In this document: in pieces, positions 1 to 8,503 of the stretch
Layout of the letters: every line of letters begins with the position of its first letter
Numbering within the stretch: position 1 is the first letter of the stretch
Source of the DNA: Nocardioides marinus
GTDB lineage: Bacteria > Pseudomonadota > Alphaproteobacteria > Rhodobacterales > Rhodobacteraceae
Assembly: GCA_019801415.1 (NCBI GenBank)
Contig: JAHVJD010000004.1
Coordinates: 310,001-374,000, forward strand
DNA: 64,000 bases
Reading direction: 5' to 3'
Position numbers and translations under genes: made by a program
Notes under the pieces: generated by a model
What the model was told of the DNA's origin: nothing
What the model saw: the letters and a program-made list of their open reading frames with translations, nothing else
Databases searched by the model: none

Positions 1-540
1 CACGGCTGGACGCTGCTGTCCGACAGTTCCTGGCCCGGCTATGTCGACCTCCCCGGCCAGGTGATGCAGGGCTATCTCGCGCTCGCCGCCGAGGTGACTT
101 CGCAACTGGCGGAGCCGCCGACGCATATTCTGCTTCAGGCCGGAGTGGGCGGCTTGGCGGCGGCCGCTGCTGCCTGGTTCCGCCACACATGGGGGCGCGC
201 GCCGCAGATCATCGTTGTGGAACCCGACGCGGCACCGGCGCTGATCGAAAGTATCCGCGCAGGCAGGGTCGTTGAAACGCAGGGACCGGTGTCCGCGATG
301 GGGCGGCTTGATTGCAAGACTCCTTCGTTGATCGCGTTGAATGGGCTGGCGCGGGATGCGGATGTTTTCGTCACCCTCTCAGAGGCCGAAGCGGCGGAGG
401 GCATTGCCGCGCTTGCCGACTGCGGGGTGGCCACCTCGCCCTCGGGCGGGGCCGGGTTGGCGGCAATGCTGGCCGGGCTGGAGATCGGTGCCGAGGCACG
501 GGTGCTGGCCATCCTCAGCGAAGGGGCGACGGATGACTGA
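1..540 (+). CDS. dpaL: 2,3-diaminopropionate ammonia-lyase, C-terminal part (5' end outside window)
   Basis: The reading frame is open from base 1, so only the last 179 residues are present. This PLP enzyme (fold type II, threonine-dehydratase-like) converts 2,3-diaminopropionate to pyruvate and ammonia in the cytoplasm. Seen: the opening HGWTLLSDSSWPGY, then VMQGY and HILLQAGVGGLA, align with remembered E. coli YgeX in order and spacing, and the end (PSGGAGLAAML, then ILSEGATDD) matches the family C-terminus. The PLP lysine lies upstream of the window. The stop overlaps the start of the M24 peptidase gene by 8 bases, so the two are translationally coupled. A threonine dehydratase-like EutB is the main alternative, but the HGWTL and VMQGY signatures favour DpaL. 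Confidence 0.85.
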   Translation, partial: HGWTLLSDSSWPGYVDLPGQVMQGYLALAAEVTSQLAEPPTHILLQAGVGGLAAAAAAWFRHTWGRAPQIIVVEPDAAPALIESIRAGRVVETQGPVSAMGRLDCKTPSLIALNGLARDADVFVTLSEAEAAEGIAALADCGVATSPSGGAGLAAMLAGLEIGAEARVLAILSEGATDD

Positions 541-1693
541 GCGATCGCTGATCTTTCCTGCGGCAGAGTACCGCTCCCGCCTGCGGCGCTTGCAGGCGCA
601 GATGGCGCAGGAGGACCTGGATGCGCTGCTGCTCAGCTCGGCGGCGGATGTGTTCTATACCACGGGCTTCCTGACCCGGTTCTGGGAAAGCCCGGCCCGT
701 CCGTGGTTCGTGGTGATCCCGCGTGAGGGAGACCCTGTTGCGGTCATTCCCGCGATCGGCGCGGAGCTGATGGGGCGGACCTGGGTGTCCGAAATCCGGA
801 CCTGGAACGCGCCGGATCCGGAGGATGACGGGGTTAGCCTGCTCACGCAGACGCTGCTGGACCTGACACCGCGCAAGGGGCGTGTCGGGTTGCCGATGGG
901 GTTGGAGACCCATCTGAGGATGCCGCTTGCGGATTATCACCGCCTTGTCGGCCTCTTGGGTGACAGGCAGGTGGTGGATGCGACCCGGGCTGTCCAGCGC
1001 GTGCGCGAGATCAAGTCCCCGGCAGAGGTGGACCGGATACGCGCGACTTGCGCGATTGCCGCCCGGGCTTTTGCCCGGGTGCCGGAGTTCGCGCAGGCCG
1101 GGCAGGGGCTGGACGCGGTTTTCCGCGCCTTTCAGGTCGCGCTGCTGCAGGAGGGAGCGGATTGGGTCAGCTATGTCGCCGGAGGCGCCGGTGCCGGTGG
1201 CTATGGCGATGTGATCTCGCCCGCAACAACCCATCCCCTGACCCGCGGAGACATACTGATGCTGGACGCGGGGGCCGTGCGCGACGGCTACTTCTGCGAC
1301 TTTGACCGCAACTATTCGGTGGGTCCTGCCAGCGCCTCCGCCCGGCGCATGCACGAGGCGCTGTGGGAGGCAACGGAGGTCGCGCTCGACGCCCTGCGGC
1401 CGGGCATGCGGGCTGCGGACGTTCACCGGCTGATGGCAGAGGCGCTGCGCAAAAAGGGGTTTGAGCCCGCCAGCGGTCGCCTTGGCCATGGGCTGGGGGT
1501 TACGCTCACGGAATGGCCCTCCTTCACGCCGCAGGATGTGACGGAGCTGCGCGAGGGCATGGTGCTGACGCTTGAGCCGGGGGTGTTCGGCCCGGATGGG
1601 GTCGGGCTGGTGCATGAGGAAAACATCGTTCTGGGTGCGCAAGGGGCCGAGCTTCTCTCGCCCCGTGCGCCCTATCATCTGCCGGAGATCTGA
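533..1693 (+). CDS. M24 family metallopeptidase (Xaa-Pro aminopeptidase-like)
   Basis: 386 residues with a creatinase-like N-terminal domain (about 1-160) and a pita-bread catalytic domain (about 165-386). The five metal ligands expected of an active M24 hydrolase are all visible: D245 in MLDAG, D256 in YFCDFDRNY, H319 in GHGLG, E348 in LTLEPG and E362 in HEEN. It should therefore be a true dinuclear metal hydrolase, unlike the DoeA homologue at 52716-53900. The ATG at 533 was chosen because GAAGGGG precedes it and it overlaps the dpaL stop; a longer frame exists upstream but would run through dpaL. The substrate is unknown. The neighbours (ammonia-lyase, racemase) suggest hydrolysis of a modified amino acid or small amide. 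Confidence 0.85.
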   Translation: MTERSLIFPAAEYRSRLRRLQAQMAQEDLDALLLSSAADVFYTTGFLTRFWESPARPWFVVIPREGDPVAVIPAIGAELMGRTWVSEIRTWNAPDPEDDGVSLLTQTLLDLTPRKGRVGLPMGLETHLRMPLADYHRLVGLLGDRQVVDATRAVQRVREIKSPAEVDRIRATCAIAARAFARVPEFAQAGQGLDAVFRAFQVALLQEGADWVSYVAGGAGAGGYGDVISPATTHPLTRGDILMLDAGAVRDGYFCDFDRNYSVGPASASARRMHEALWEATEVALDALRPGMRAADVHRLMAEALRKKGFEPASGRLGHGLGVTLTEWPSFTPQDVTELREGMVLTLEPGVFGPDGVGLVHEENIVLGAQGAELLSPRAPYHLPEI

Positions 1694-1694
1694 C

Positions 1695-2441
1695 GTGTCC
1701 CATTTCCACTGTGACCTCTCTGATAGCCCGCTGCCGCGACTTGGGGTGCTGGTGCTGGAGAATGATGAAACGCTTGAAGAGGACCTGCGCCGGATCTTCC
1801 CGCCGGAGGTCGCGCGCCTCCACGTGAGCCGGGTTCCCTCACGCGCCGAGCTGAATCCCGAGACCTTGCAGGCGATGGAGGCCACCATTCCGGCGGCGGC
1901 CGATCTGTTGCCGAAAGCGCCGCGCTATGCTGCGGTTGGATATGGCTGTACCTCGGGCGCGATGATGATCGGGGCGGACCGGGTGCAGGAATTGGTGTCG
2001 GAGGCCGCGCCGACGGACAGCGTCACGGAGCCGTTCACCGCAACGCTGAAGGCCCTCGAGGTAACAGGTGTGCGGCGGCTGGGCCTGATCTCTCCCTATA
2101 TCGAAACCGTGGCGGCGCCGTTGCAGCAGGCCCTGGAGGCGCAGGGGATCGTGGTGCCGCACAGCCTGTCATTCGGCGAGGAGCAGGAGCCGAAGGTCGC
2201 CCGCATCTCGCCGCAATCGCTGATGGATGCTGCCGGGGCGATCGCTCGGGAGGGCGATATCGATGGCATCTTCCTGTCCTGCACCAATCTGCGCACGCTG
2301 GATATCATTCCCACGTTGGAGGATACCCTGGGCCTTCCGGTGCTCAGCTCAAATCAGACCCTTGCCTGGCATATGGCCACCCTTTCCGGCGTGGTCGGTC
2401 AGGCCGTCGGGCCGGGAAGGCTGTGGCGCTTGCGCCCCTAG
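1695..2441 (+). CDS. Asp/Glu/hydantoin racemase family protein (maleate isomerase / arylmalonate decarboxylase-like, EutA-like)
   Basis: 248 residues, starting at GTG one base after the M24 stop; no ATG is better placed. The two cysteines of the Asp/Glu racemase superfamily lie in YGCTSGAMM (first half) and LSCTNLRT (second half). Enzymes of this fold catalyse two-base proton transfer or cis-trans isomerisation without PLP. EutA of ectoine clusters and maleate isomerases share the architecture. Nearly fused to the upstream gene, it is the last gene of this plus-strand operon and converges on the DDAH gene. The exact reaction cannot be read from the sequence; racemisation of the amino acid consumed by the ammonia-lyase is one inference. 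Confidence 0.75.
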   Translation: MSHFHCDLSDSPLPRLGVLVLENDETLEEDLRRIFPPEVARLHVSRVPSRAELNPETLQAMEATIPAAADLLPKAPRYAAVGYGCTSGAMMIGADRVQELVSEAAPTDSVTEPFTATLKALEVTGVRRLGLISPYIETVAAPLQQALEAQGIVVPHSLSFGEEQEPKVARISPQSLMDAAGAIAREGDIDGIFLSCTNLRTLDIIPTLEDTLGLPVLSSNQTLAWHMATLSGVVGQAVGPGRLWRLRP

Positions 2442-2555
2442 AGCCTGCCGGGCTGAAACAATGCCGGTCGCTGCGGGGCCATGCTGTGGCGTTCCCGCTG
2501 CGCAAGGGGGGCGGGGGCCGACTGATCCCAGCCGGACCCGGGTCGTTTTCGCGCT

Positions 2556-3338
2556 TCAGAAGCGCAGCGACAGGCAGGACATGCCGCCGTCGAGCAGGGC
2601 GCAGTCGGTGTTGTCGATCTCCACGATCTCATACCCTGCCTTGTCCAGCATCTCGGCCGTGCGCGGGAAGCCCGCGGCCATCAGCACCAGATTGTTGAAG
2701 CGGATCGCGTTGGCGGCGGCCTCCTCGCCCTCGGCCACGTGCAGAACCCGGTAGCCCTCGAAACAGCCCGAGGCATCGAGGCGCTTGGTCGCGAGAATGG
2801 TTTCGGCGTCCATCAGCGAACAGTCGGTCTTGAAGTGCAGAACACCGGGGGGCGTGAAGACCTCGCGCAAGCTGTGGCCCCATTCGGCGACGATCTCGGC
2901 CAGCTCTGCCACGCCGGCGGCATCGGTGCGGTCGGAGCGGCCGACGAGGATTTCGCGGCCGGTGACCAGGATGTCGCCGCCCTCGATATGGCCGGGGCCG
3001 GTGATCTCGCGCACATCGTCGTAGCAGGCCCGCAAGGTCGGAGTCATTTCCGCCACTTCGCCCAGCCGCGAGGGTGCTCCGGGGCGCATCAGGATGGCAC
3101 CTTGCGGCAGGCACAGGGCGGTGTCCTCGACGAACTGCGCGTCGGGAAAGGCCTCCAGCGGCGGCAATTCGATCACCTCGGCGCCGGTGCTGCGCAGCGC
3201 GCTCACATAGGCGGCGTGGGCGGCCAGCATGCCTTCGAGGTCCGGGTTGCCCATGTCCTCGGCCCGCAGGCCATCGGCGATGCTGGACGCGGGGCGGCGG
3301 GTGATGGCGCGGGTGAATTCATATGAAGGGTTCTGCAT
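2556..3338 (-). CDS. Dimethylarginine dimethylaminohydrolase (DDAH)/amidinotransferase family hydrolase
   Basis: 260 residues, close to bacterial DDAH length (about 254). The family hydrolyses Nω-methylated arginines to citrulline plus methylamine or dimethylamine; relatives deiminate arginine. Visible catalytic set: E71-D72 in FVEDTA, E119 in HIEGGD, H168 in LHFKTDC and the nucleophile C255 in GMSCLSLRF, matching the Cys-His-Glu triad of Pseudomonas DDAH in order and spacing. AGGAG precedes the ATG. It is the last gene of the tetR-aruH-aruI-ddah operon and starts 3 bases after aruI ends. The context makes arginine or methylarginine the likely substrate; which one cannot be decided by eye. 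Confidence 0.85.
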   Translation of the reverse strand: MQNPSYEFTRAITRRPASSIADGLRAEDMGNPDLEGMLAAHAAYVSALRSTGAEVIELPPLEAFPDAQFVEDTALCLPQGAILMRPGAPSRLGEVAEMTPTLRACYDDVREITGPGHIEGGDILVTGREILVGRSDRTDAAGVAELAEIVAEWGHSLREVFTPPGVLHFKTDCSLMDAETILATKRLDASGCFEGYRVLHVAEGEEAAANAIRFNNLVLMAAGFPRTAEMLDKAGYEIVEIDNTDCALLDGGMSCLSLRF

Positions 3339-3341
3339 GGC

Positions 3342-4949
3342 TTACTCCTGTCCCGGCGCGGCGGCGGGGATGTCGATTTCCAGAAAGGACGGCGCGTTGA
3401 GCGCGCGCGCCCGTGTCAGGGCAGTGGCGATGGCTTCCGGCTCCTGCGGCACGCGCACATGGGCGATGCCGAAGGAGCGCGCGGTGGCGGCAAAGTCCGG
3501 TGGCGTGGGGTCGCAGCCCACCACCGGCACCTCGACCTCTTCCATGGCGGAGGCGATCTCGCCATAGCCGCGGTTGTTCCAGATCACGAAGGTGACGGGC
3601 AGGTTTTCATCCACCGCCGCCATCACTTCGGGCAGGGAGAACTGCGCGCCACCGTCGCCGGTGATGCAGATCACCGGGCTGTCGGGCGTGGCGATGGCAG
3701 CGCCGATGGCGGCGGGGATGCCATAGCCGAGCGCGCCATAGCCGGTGGCGGCATTGAACCAGCCGCCGGGGCGGTCGTGGTCATAGTAGAGGTTGCCGGC
3801 ATAGATCGGCTGGGTGGAATCGCCCACCATCAGCGCATCCGGCACCGCGTCGCGCATGGCGTTCAGCACCTCGACCTGGCGGCGATAGGCGGGGCCGATT
3901 TCCTCGAACGCGGCGGCGCGGGTGGTCTCGGCGCGGGCTGCCCCGCCGGTTTCGCGCGGCTGGCCGGGCAAGGCCGAGCGCAGCGCCGCGGCGGCGGCCT
4001 GGGCCTGGCCGGGGATGGTCAGCGCCGCGGGATGGCGGGCCAGCTGATGGGGGCAGATGTCGATGCGGATCAGGTTGCGCATCGCCGCCATCTGGCCGGT
4101 GGCATACATGTCGTAGTCAGTCGGTCCCAGCTCGGTGCCGAGCGCCAGCACGCAATCGGCGTCCTCGATCAGCGCGCGCACGGCTTTGAGGCTGGGGCTG
4201 GCGGGCACCGACAGTGCATGGCCGTGCATCAGCCCGCGGGCGTTGACGGTCTGCACCACCGGCGCGTCCAGATGCTCGGCCAGCGCGCGCAGCTCGGCGC
4301 TGGCGTTTTTGGCACCGCCACCGGCGAGGATCACCACGCGGTCCGCCTGCGCCAGCTGGCTGGCGGCGCGGGCGATCAGTTCCGGGTCCGGGGGCGGCGG
4401 GGTGCAGGCCTCGGCCGTGGTGGCGCTGGCGTCCGCGGCGGCACCCGCCACATCCAGCGGGATTTGCACGTGGGTCGGGCCGGGGCGACCGATGGCAAAG
4501 GGCGCAAAGGCGGCGGTGAGCGCGTCATCCAGCTCAGCCGGGCGGGCGACATGCTGCGAGGTCAGCGCCACGGTCCTGGCCAGCGCGTGCTGGTCCGGAA
4601 GCTCATGCAGGTGGCCGTGCTGGAGGCCGAGCGTTGCGCTGGCGTTGACGCCGGAGACCACCAGCATCGGCACGGAATCGGCGCGTGCCTGGGCCATGGC
4701 GGTCAGCGTATTGGTGAGGCCGGGGCCGGTGATGACAAAGGCCACGCCCGGCCGTCCGCAGGCGCGCGCATAGCCATCGGCCATGAAGCCCGCGCCCTGT
4801 TCGTGGCGCGGCGTGACATGGCGAATGCCCGAGTTCGCAAGCCCGCGGTAGAGCTCCACCGTGTGCACGCCGGGGATGCCGAAGACGCAGTCCACGCCGC
4901 GCGATTTCAGACGGGTGACCAGTGCCTGGCCGACGGTTTCCGTGGTCAT
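3342..4949 (-). CDS. aruI: TPP-dependent 5-guanidino-2-oxopentanoate (2-ketoarginine) decarboxylase, AruI-like
   Basis: 535 residues with the acetohydroxyacid synthase/pyruvate decarboxylase fold: N-terminal pyrimidine domain with catalytic E50 in PRHEQGAGFMADGYAR, central domain, and C-terminal PP domain with GDGGAQF and a downstream NN (about 425-453). The opening VFGIPGVHTVELYRGL and LQHGHLHELP are typical of 2-ketoarginine decarboxylase AruI and not of biosynthetic IlvB. AruI converts 2-ketoarginine, formed by AruH, to 4-guanidinobutyraldehyde and CO2 in the arginine transaminase pathway known from Pseudomonas aeruginosa. Its start overlaps the aruH stop by 4 bases (ATGA). No small regulatory subunit follows, which also argues against AHAS. 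Confidence 0.85.
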   Translation of the reverse strand: MTTETVGQALVTRLKSRGVDCVFGIPGVHTVELYRGLANSGIRHVTPRHEQGAGFMADGYARACGRPGVAFVITGPGLTNTLTAMAQARADSVPMLVVSGVNASATLGLQHGHLHELPDQHALARTVALTSQHVARPAELDDALTAAFAPFAIGRPGPTHVQIPLDVAGAAADASATTAEACTPPPPDPELIARAASQLAQADRVVILAGGGAKNASAELRALAEHLDAPVVQTVNARGLMHGHALSVPASPSLKAVRALIEDADCVLALGTELGPTDYDMYATGQMAAMRNLIRIDICPHQLARHPAALTIPGQAQAAAAALRSALPGQPRETGGAARAETTRAAAFEEIGPAYRRQVEVLNAMRDAVPDALMVGDSTQPIYAGNLYYDHDRPGGWFNAATGYGALGYGIPAAIGAAIATPDSPVICITGDGGAQFSLPEVMAAVDENLPVTFVIWNNRGYGEIASAMEEVEVPVVGCDPTPPDFAATARSFGIAHVRVPQEPEAIATALTRARALNAPSFLEIDIPAAAPGQE

Positions 4950-6130
4950 GCGACGCTCCGTTTGTTGCGGGCTGCGTGGGCGGTGATCCGGTCGAGCGCG
5001 GTGGTGAAATCCGCATCATCTATGGTGAGCGCGACCCGCACCCAGTCGCGCAGACCGTCACCAAAGGCGGAGCCGGGCATCACCGCAACCCCGTGGTCCA
5101 GCAGGTCCCAGGCATAGGCCTCGCCGTCCATGCCGGTGGCGGAGACGTCGATGAGGGCGAACATGCCGGCCTCGGGGCGGTGGACGCGCAGGGCGGTCTC
5201 GGCGTGCAGGCGCTGCGCCAGAAGGTTCGCGCGGGCGGCAAAGCGGGCGGCCATGCCCGCAGCCACGGGGGAGCCGTCGCGAATCGCCTTTTCGGTCATG
5301 TCCGCGATGAAGGGCTGGTTGCCGAACAGCATGGTTTCCGAAACCGGCAGCAGGGCGGTGCAGAAGTCCGCAGGCCCCACGCACCAGCCGCTGCGAAAGC
5401 CCGGCGCGGCGTGGGACTTCGAGATCGAGGAGACCGCGATTACCCGGTCGGCCAGCGCCGGGTCGGACAGCGGCGAGACAAAGTCGGAGCCCTCGAAGAT
5501 CAGGTGCTCGTAGACCTCGTCCGAGATGATCCACAGATCGTGCTGTAGCGCTAGCTGGCCGATCTCCTGCAGATCCCGGGCCGTCAGGATGGCGCCGGTG
5601 GGATTGTGCGGGGTGGTCAGCAGGATGGCGCGGCTGCGCGGGGTGAGGCGGGCGGCGATGTCGCTGGCCTGAATGCGAAAACCCGCCTCCGGGCGCAGCG
5701 GTACCGGCACCATGTCGGCGCCGGATGCGCGCACCACGCCCTCATATGTTGCATACATCGGATCGCCCACCAGCACCTCGTCGCCAGCCTCGGCCACGCC
5801 TTGCAGCACGGCATAAAGCGCGGTCTGGGTGCCCGGAAAGCACAGGATGTTGTCCGCGCTGAAGGCGCGGCCACGGCTGGCGCTGTAGGTCTCCGCCAGG
5901 GCGGCGCGCAGGCCGGCCTCACCGCGGCCATCGGAATAGCCGGTGCGCCCGGCCTGCATCGCCTGGATGGCGGTGGCGACCAGCTCCTCCGGGGTCTGCA
6001 CATCCGGTTCGCCGATGGTCATTTCCACCACGTCGGCACCGGATTCGGCCAGTTGCCGGGCTTTCAGATGCACCTCCCACTTGCCGCCGCCGAGACCGGC
6101 CAGACGCTTGGTGACTGCTGTCAGTTTCAT
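4946..6130 (-). CDS. aruH: Arginine--pyruvate transaminase, AruH-like (class I/II aminotransferase)
   Basis: 394 residues, the length of AruH. Fold type I PLP enzyme: the PLP lysine is K238 in SISKSHAAPGFRSGW, with PHNPTGA at 174-180 and the SDEVYEHL aspartate near 204. Substrate-side motifs (PMYATYE, VPVPLRPE.GFRI) are close to remembered Pseudomonas AruH. It would move the alpha-amino group of arginine to pyruvate, giving 2-ketoarginine and alanine. The ATG at 6130 overlaps the tetR stop by 4 bases, and aruI follows with another 4-base overlap, so transaminase and decarboxylase are co-translated. A generic aspartate aminotransferase is the alternative, but the AruI partner makes AruH most likely. 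Confidence 0.82.
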   Translation of the reverse strand: MKLTAVTKRLAGLGGGKWEVHLKARQLAESGADVVEMTIGEPDVQTPEELVATAIQAMQAGRTGYSDGRGEAGLRAALAETYSASRGRAFSADNILCFPGTQTALYAVLQGVAEAGDEVLVGDPMYATYEGVVRASGADMVPVPLRPEAGFRIQASDIAARLTPRSRAILLTTPHNPTGAILTARDLQEIGQLALQHDLWIISDEVYEHLIFEGSDFVSPLSDPALADRVIAVSSISKSHAAPGFRSGWCVGPADFCTALLPVSETMLFGNQPFIADMTEKAIRDGSPVAAGMAARFAARANLLAQRLHAETALRVHRPEAGMFALIDVSATGMDGEAYAWDLLDHGVAVMPGSAFGDGLRDWVRVALTIDDADFTTALDRITAHAARNKRSVA

Positions 6131-6792
6131 GGCTGTTCCGCCTCTTGTTCCAGATCCAATCCGATGATGGCGGCAACCGATTGCCGCCCGATGTCTGCCA
6201 GTTCCCCGGCTGCAAATGCGTCGGGCAGGGCGCCGCCTTCGAGCCACAGCCCGTCGATCACCGCGTTGCAGGCGATGGCCAGGCGGCGCTGGCGGGCCGG
6301 GTCCGCGTGTCGGCCTGCCTCGGCCAGGGCGGCGGCGATCAGCCCCTGCAGATGGTCGCGGAAATAGGCGTAGGTGCGCTCGTGCGTCGCCTTCATCTGC
6401 GGATCCTGCTGCACCTTGTTCAGGAAGCTGGCCCAGAGCGCGATGGCGCGCGGATCCACCACCGGCGGCGTCAGCGAGGCGTTGACGAAGGCGATCAGCC
6501 GCTGGCGCGCGCTGTCGGTCCGCGCGGCATCGTCGGGCAGGGCGCTGGCGGGGGCCATGGTCTGATCGGTCATCGCCGTCATGTGGTGCTCATAGGCGGC
6601 GGTGATCAGCTCTTCCTTGGAACTGAAATAATGCCGGATCAGCCCCTGGGTGACATTGGCGCGCTCGGCGATGGCGCGCACGGTGGCACCGCGGACGCCG
6701 TTTTCCGCCACCAGGTCGAGAGTGGCGAGAATCAGCGCCTGCTTCCGTGCCTCGGCGGATTCGCGTTTGAATTTGCGGCGCTCGTCGGTCAC
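6127..6792 (-). CDS. TetR family transcriptional regulator (BetI-like)
   Basis: 221 residues from a GTG at 6792 that has AGGAG six bases upstream. An alternative GTG at 6828 would add 12 residues, but it has no ribosome site and lies inside the palindrome described next. The N-terminal helix-turn-helix is clear: GATVRAIAERANVTQGLIRHYF then SSKEELITAAYEHHM. The C-terminal half is the usual helical ligand-binding domain, resembling BetI/YcdC-type regulators. It is the first gene of the aruH-aruI-ddah operon and diverges from the polar amino-acid ABC importer, so it probably represses both, with arginine or a catabolite as inducer (inference). Confidence 0.82.
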   Translation of the reverse strand: MTDERRKFKRESAEARKQALILATLDLVAENGVRGATVRAIAERANVTQGLIRHYFSSKEELITAAYEHHMTAMTDQTMAPASALPDDAARTDSARQRLIAFVNASLTPPVVDPRAIALWASFLNKVQQDPQMKATHERTYAYFRDHLQGLIAAALAEAGRHADPARQRRLAIACNAVIDGLWLEGGALPDAFAAGELADIGRQSVAAIIGLDLEQEAEQP

Positions 6793-6820
6793 CTCGGCTC
6801 CTGTTTTGGCTGTGAGGAAA

Positions 6821-6836
6821 TTATACACTTGAATAA
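6821..6836. promoter_or_regulatory. Candidate TetR-type operator between tetR and the ABC importer
   Basis: TTATACACTTGAATAA is an interrupted palindrome of form TTATnCAnnTGnATAA, with 12 of 16 positions symmetric. It lies in the short AT-rich gap between divergent tetR and the ABC ATPase gene, where a TetR-family autorepressor would be expected to bind. Binding is inferred. Confidence 0.5.
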
Positions 6837-6886
6837 TTACGCGAGTCGCGGCTTACTGCAATCGGAAAATTCAGGAAGACGCATCA

Positions 6887-7684
6887 ATGGACACAGCCAC
6901 AGCAGACGCCGCCAGCCCGGAGATCGATACGCGCCCCGAGGCGATCCGGGTTGCCGGGCTGCACAAGTCGTTCGGCGATCTGGAGGTTCTGAAGGGGGTG
7001 TCGCTGACGGCGCGGCAGGGCGATGTGGTGGCGATCATCGGCGGCTCGGGCTCAGGCAAGTCGACGATGCTGCGCTGCATCAATTTCCTCGAGACGCCGA
7101 GCGCCGGGCAGATCGTCATCGGCGGCGAGGAGGTCGCGATGCGGCCCGATGGCAGCCCGGCGAACCAGAAGCAGATCGAGCGCATCCGCACCCGGCTGGC
7201 GATGGTGTTCCAGCAGTTCAACCTGTGGACTCACCGCACCCTGCTGGAAAACGTGATCGAGGTGCCCGTGCATGTGCTGAAGACGCCGCGCGCCGAGGCC
7301 GAGGCCCGCGCCCGCCAATTGCTGGAGCGGGTCGGGCTGGCGGGGCGCGAGGACACCTATCCCGCCTATCTGTCCGGCGGCCAGCAGCAGCGCGCGGCGA
7401 TTGCGCGGGCGTTGGCGGTGGACCCGTCGGCGATGCTGTTCGACGAGCCGACCTCGGCGCTGGACCCGGAGCTGGTGGGCGAGGTGTTGACGGTGATCCG
7501 CGATCTGGCCGCCGAGGGGCGCACCATGCTGCTGGTCACCCATGAGATGAAATTCGCCCGCGAGGTCGCGAACCACGTGGTTTACCTTTACCAGGGCCGC
7601 ATCGAAGAGCAGGGACCGCCTGCCGAGGTCTTTGGCAATCCGCAGTCAGAGCGGCTGAAGCAGTTCCTGAGTTCGGTCGCCTGA
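6887..7684 (+). CDS. Polar (basic) amino-acid ABC transporter ATP-binding protein, HisP/GlnQ-like
   Basis: 265 residues, standard for the PAAT family. Walker A GGSGSGKST, Q-loop in FQQFNLW, signature LSGGQQQRAAIARAL and Walker B MLFDEPTSALD are all intact. The insertion after Walker A, reading MRPDGSPANQKQIERIRT, resembles HisP/octopine-nopaline transporters of basic amino acids. AGGAAG precedes the ATG. It is the first gene of a four-gene importer operon (ATPase, binding protein, two permeases) divergent from the aruHI-ddah operon. Together they form an uptake-plus-catabolism unit, probably for arginine or a derivative. The N-terminal 20 residues form a short extension ahead of the domain. 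Confidence 0.9.
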   Translation: MDTATADAASPEIDTRPEAIRVAGLHKSFGDLEVLKGVSLTARQGDVVAIIGGSGSGKSTMLRCINFLETPSAGQIVIGGEEVAMRPDGSPANQKQIERIRTRLAMVFQQFNLWTHRTLLENVIEVPVHVLKTPRAEAEARARQLLERVGLAGREDTYPAYLSGGQQQRAAIARALAVDPSAMLFDEPTSALDPELVGEVLTVIRDLAAEGRTMLLVTHEMKFAREVANHVVYLYQGRIEEQGPPAEVFGNPQSERLKQFLSSVA

Positions 7685-7729
7685 CACACCCCCACCGCAA
7701 CGCAAATAAAAACCAACTGGGAGAATGAC

Positions 7730-8494
7730 ATGAAACTGACATCACTGCTTGCCGCTGCCACCGCAGCCTCGGCGCTGTTCGCCGGTGCCGCCGCGGCCGA
7801 ACAGGTCAAGATCGGCATCGCCGCTGAGCCCTATCCGCCGTTTGCGGCGCCCGACAGCTCCGGCAACTGGAGCGGCTGGGAGGTCGAGATCATCGATGCG
7901 GTCTGCGCCGCGGCGGAGCTGGACTGCGTCATCACCCCGGTGGCCTGGGACGGCATCATCCCGTCGCTGACCGGCCAGCAGATCGACGCCATCATGGCCT
8001 CGATGTCGATCACCGAGGAGCGGATGAAGACGATCGATTTCACCGATCCCTATTACAATACCCCGGCGGTGATCGTGGCGGACAAGTCGATGGACATCGA
8101 ACCCACCCCGGAGTCGCTGGCGGGCAAGATTCTGGGCATCCAGGCCTCGACCACCCACCAGGCCTATGCGCAGGCGCATTTCGGTGACGCCGAGCTGAAG
8201 GTCTACCAAACCCAGGACGAGGCCAACCAGGACCTGGTTGCAGGCCGCATCGATGCCACCCAGGCGGACAGCATCGCGATGGCGGATTTCGTGAACTCCG
8301 ACACCGGCGGCTGCTGCGAGATCAAGGGCGCGGTGGCGGATGATCCGGCCATCCTGGGTCGCGGCGTGGGCGCAGGCGTCCGCAAGGGCGACGACGATCT
8401 GCGCGAGGCGCTGAACAAGGGCATCGCGGCCATCCTGGCCGACGGCACCCACGAGAAGATCACCGCCAAATATTTCACCACCAGCATCTACTAA
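7730..8494 (+). CDS. Periplasmic polar amino-acid-binding protein (ArgT/HisJ-like)
   Basis: 254 residues with a Sec signal peptide (MKLTSLLAAATAASALFAG, cleavage near AAA-AEQ). The mature part follows the family 3 solute-binding pattern: VKIGIAAEPYPPF at the start, then GWEVEIIDAVC, DGIIPSLTGQQIDAIMASMSIT, and ERMKTIDFTDPYY. These are the ligand-contact blocks of Lys/Arg/Orn- and histidine-binding proteins. It carries four cysteines, with a double Cys in TGGCCEIKG and another in the AELDCVI region. GGGAGA precedes the ATG. It delivers ligand to the two permeases that follow directly. Specificity for arginine comes from the neighbouring genes, not from the sequence alone. Confidence 0.88.
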   Translation: MKLTSLLAAATAASALFAGAAAAEQVKIGIAAEPYPPFAAPDSSGNWSGWEVEIIDAVCAAAELDCVITPVAWDGIIPSLTGQQIDAIMASMSITEERMKTIDFTDPYYNTPAVIVADKSMDIEPTPESLAGKILGIQASTTHQAYAQAHFGDAELKVYQTQDEANQDLVAGRIDATQADSIAMADFVNSDTGGCCEIKGAVADDPAILGRGVGAGVRKGDDDLREALNKGIAAILADGTHEKITAKYFTTSIY

Positions 8495-8503
8495 GGCGCT
8501 GAC

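Noticed and set aside
1-2441. Reading the first three genes as the ectoine eutB-eutD-eutA cluster
   Set aside because: The first matches DpaL motifs, and the M24 enzyme keeps all metal ligands, unlike EutD. A better DoeA is present at 52716-53900.
3342-4949. Acetolactate synthase large subunit (IlvB)
   Set aside because: No IlvN-type subunit follows, the N-terminal motifs match AruI, and the neighbours are an AruH-like transaminase and DDAH.
6793-6828. Longer tetR start at the GTG at 6828
   Set aside because: No ribosome site precedes it, and it overlaps the operator-like palindrome. The GTG at 6792 has a good AGGAG.
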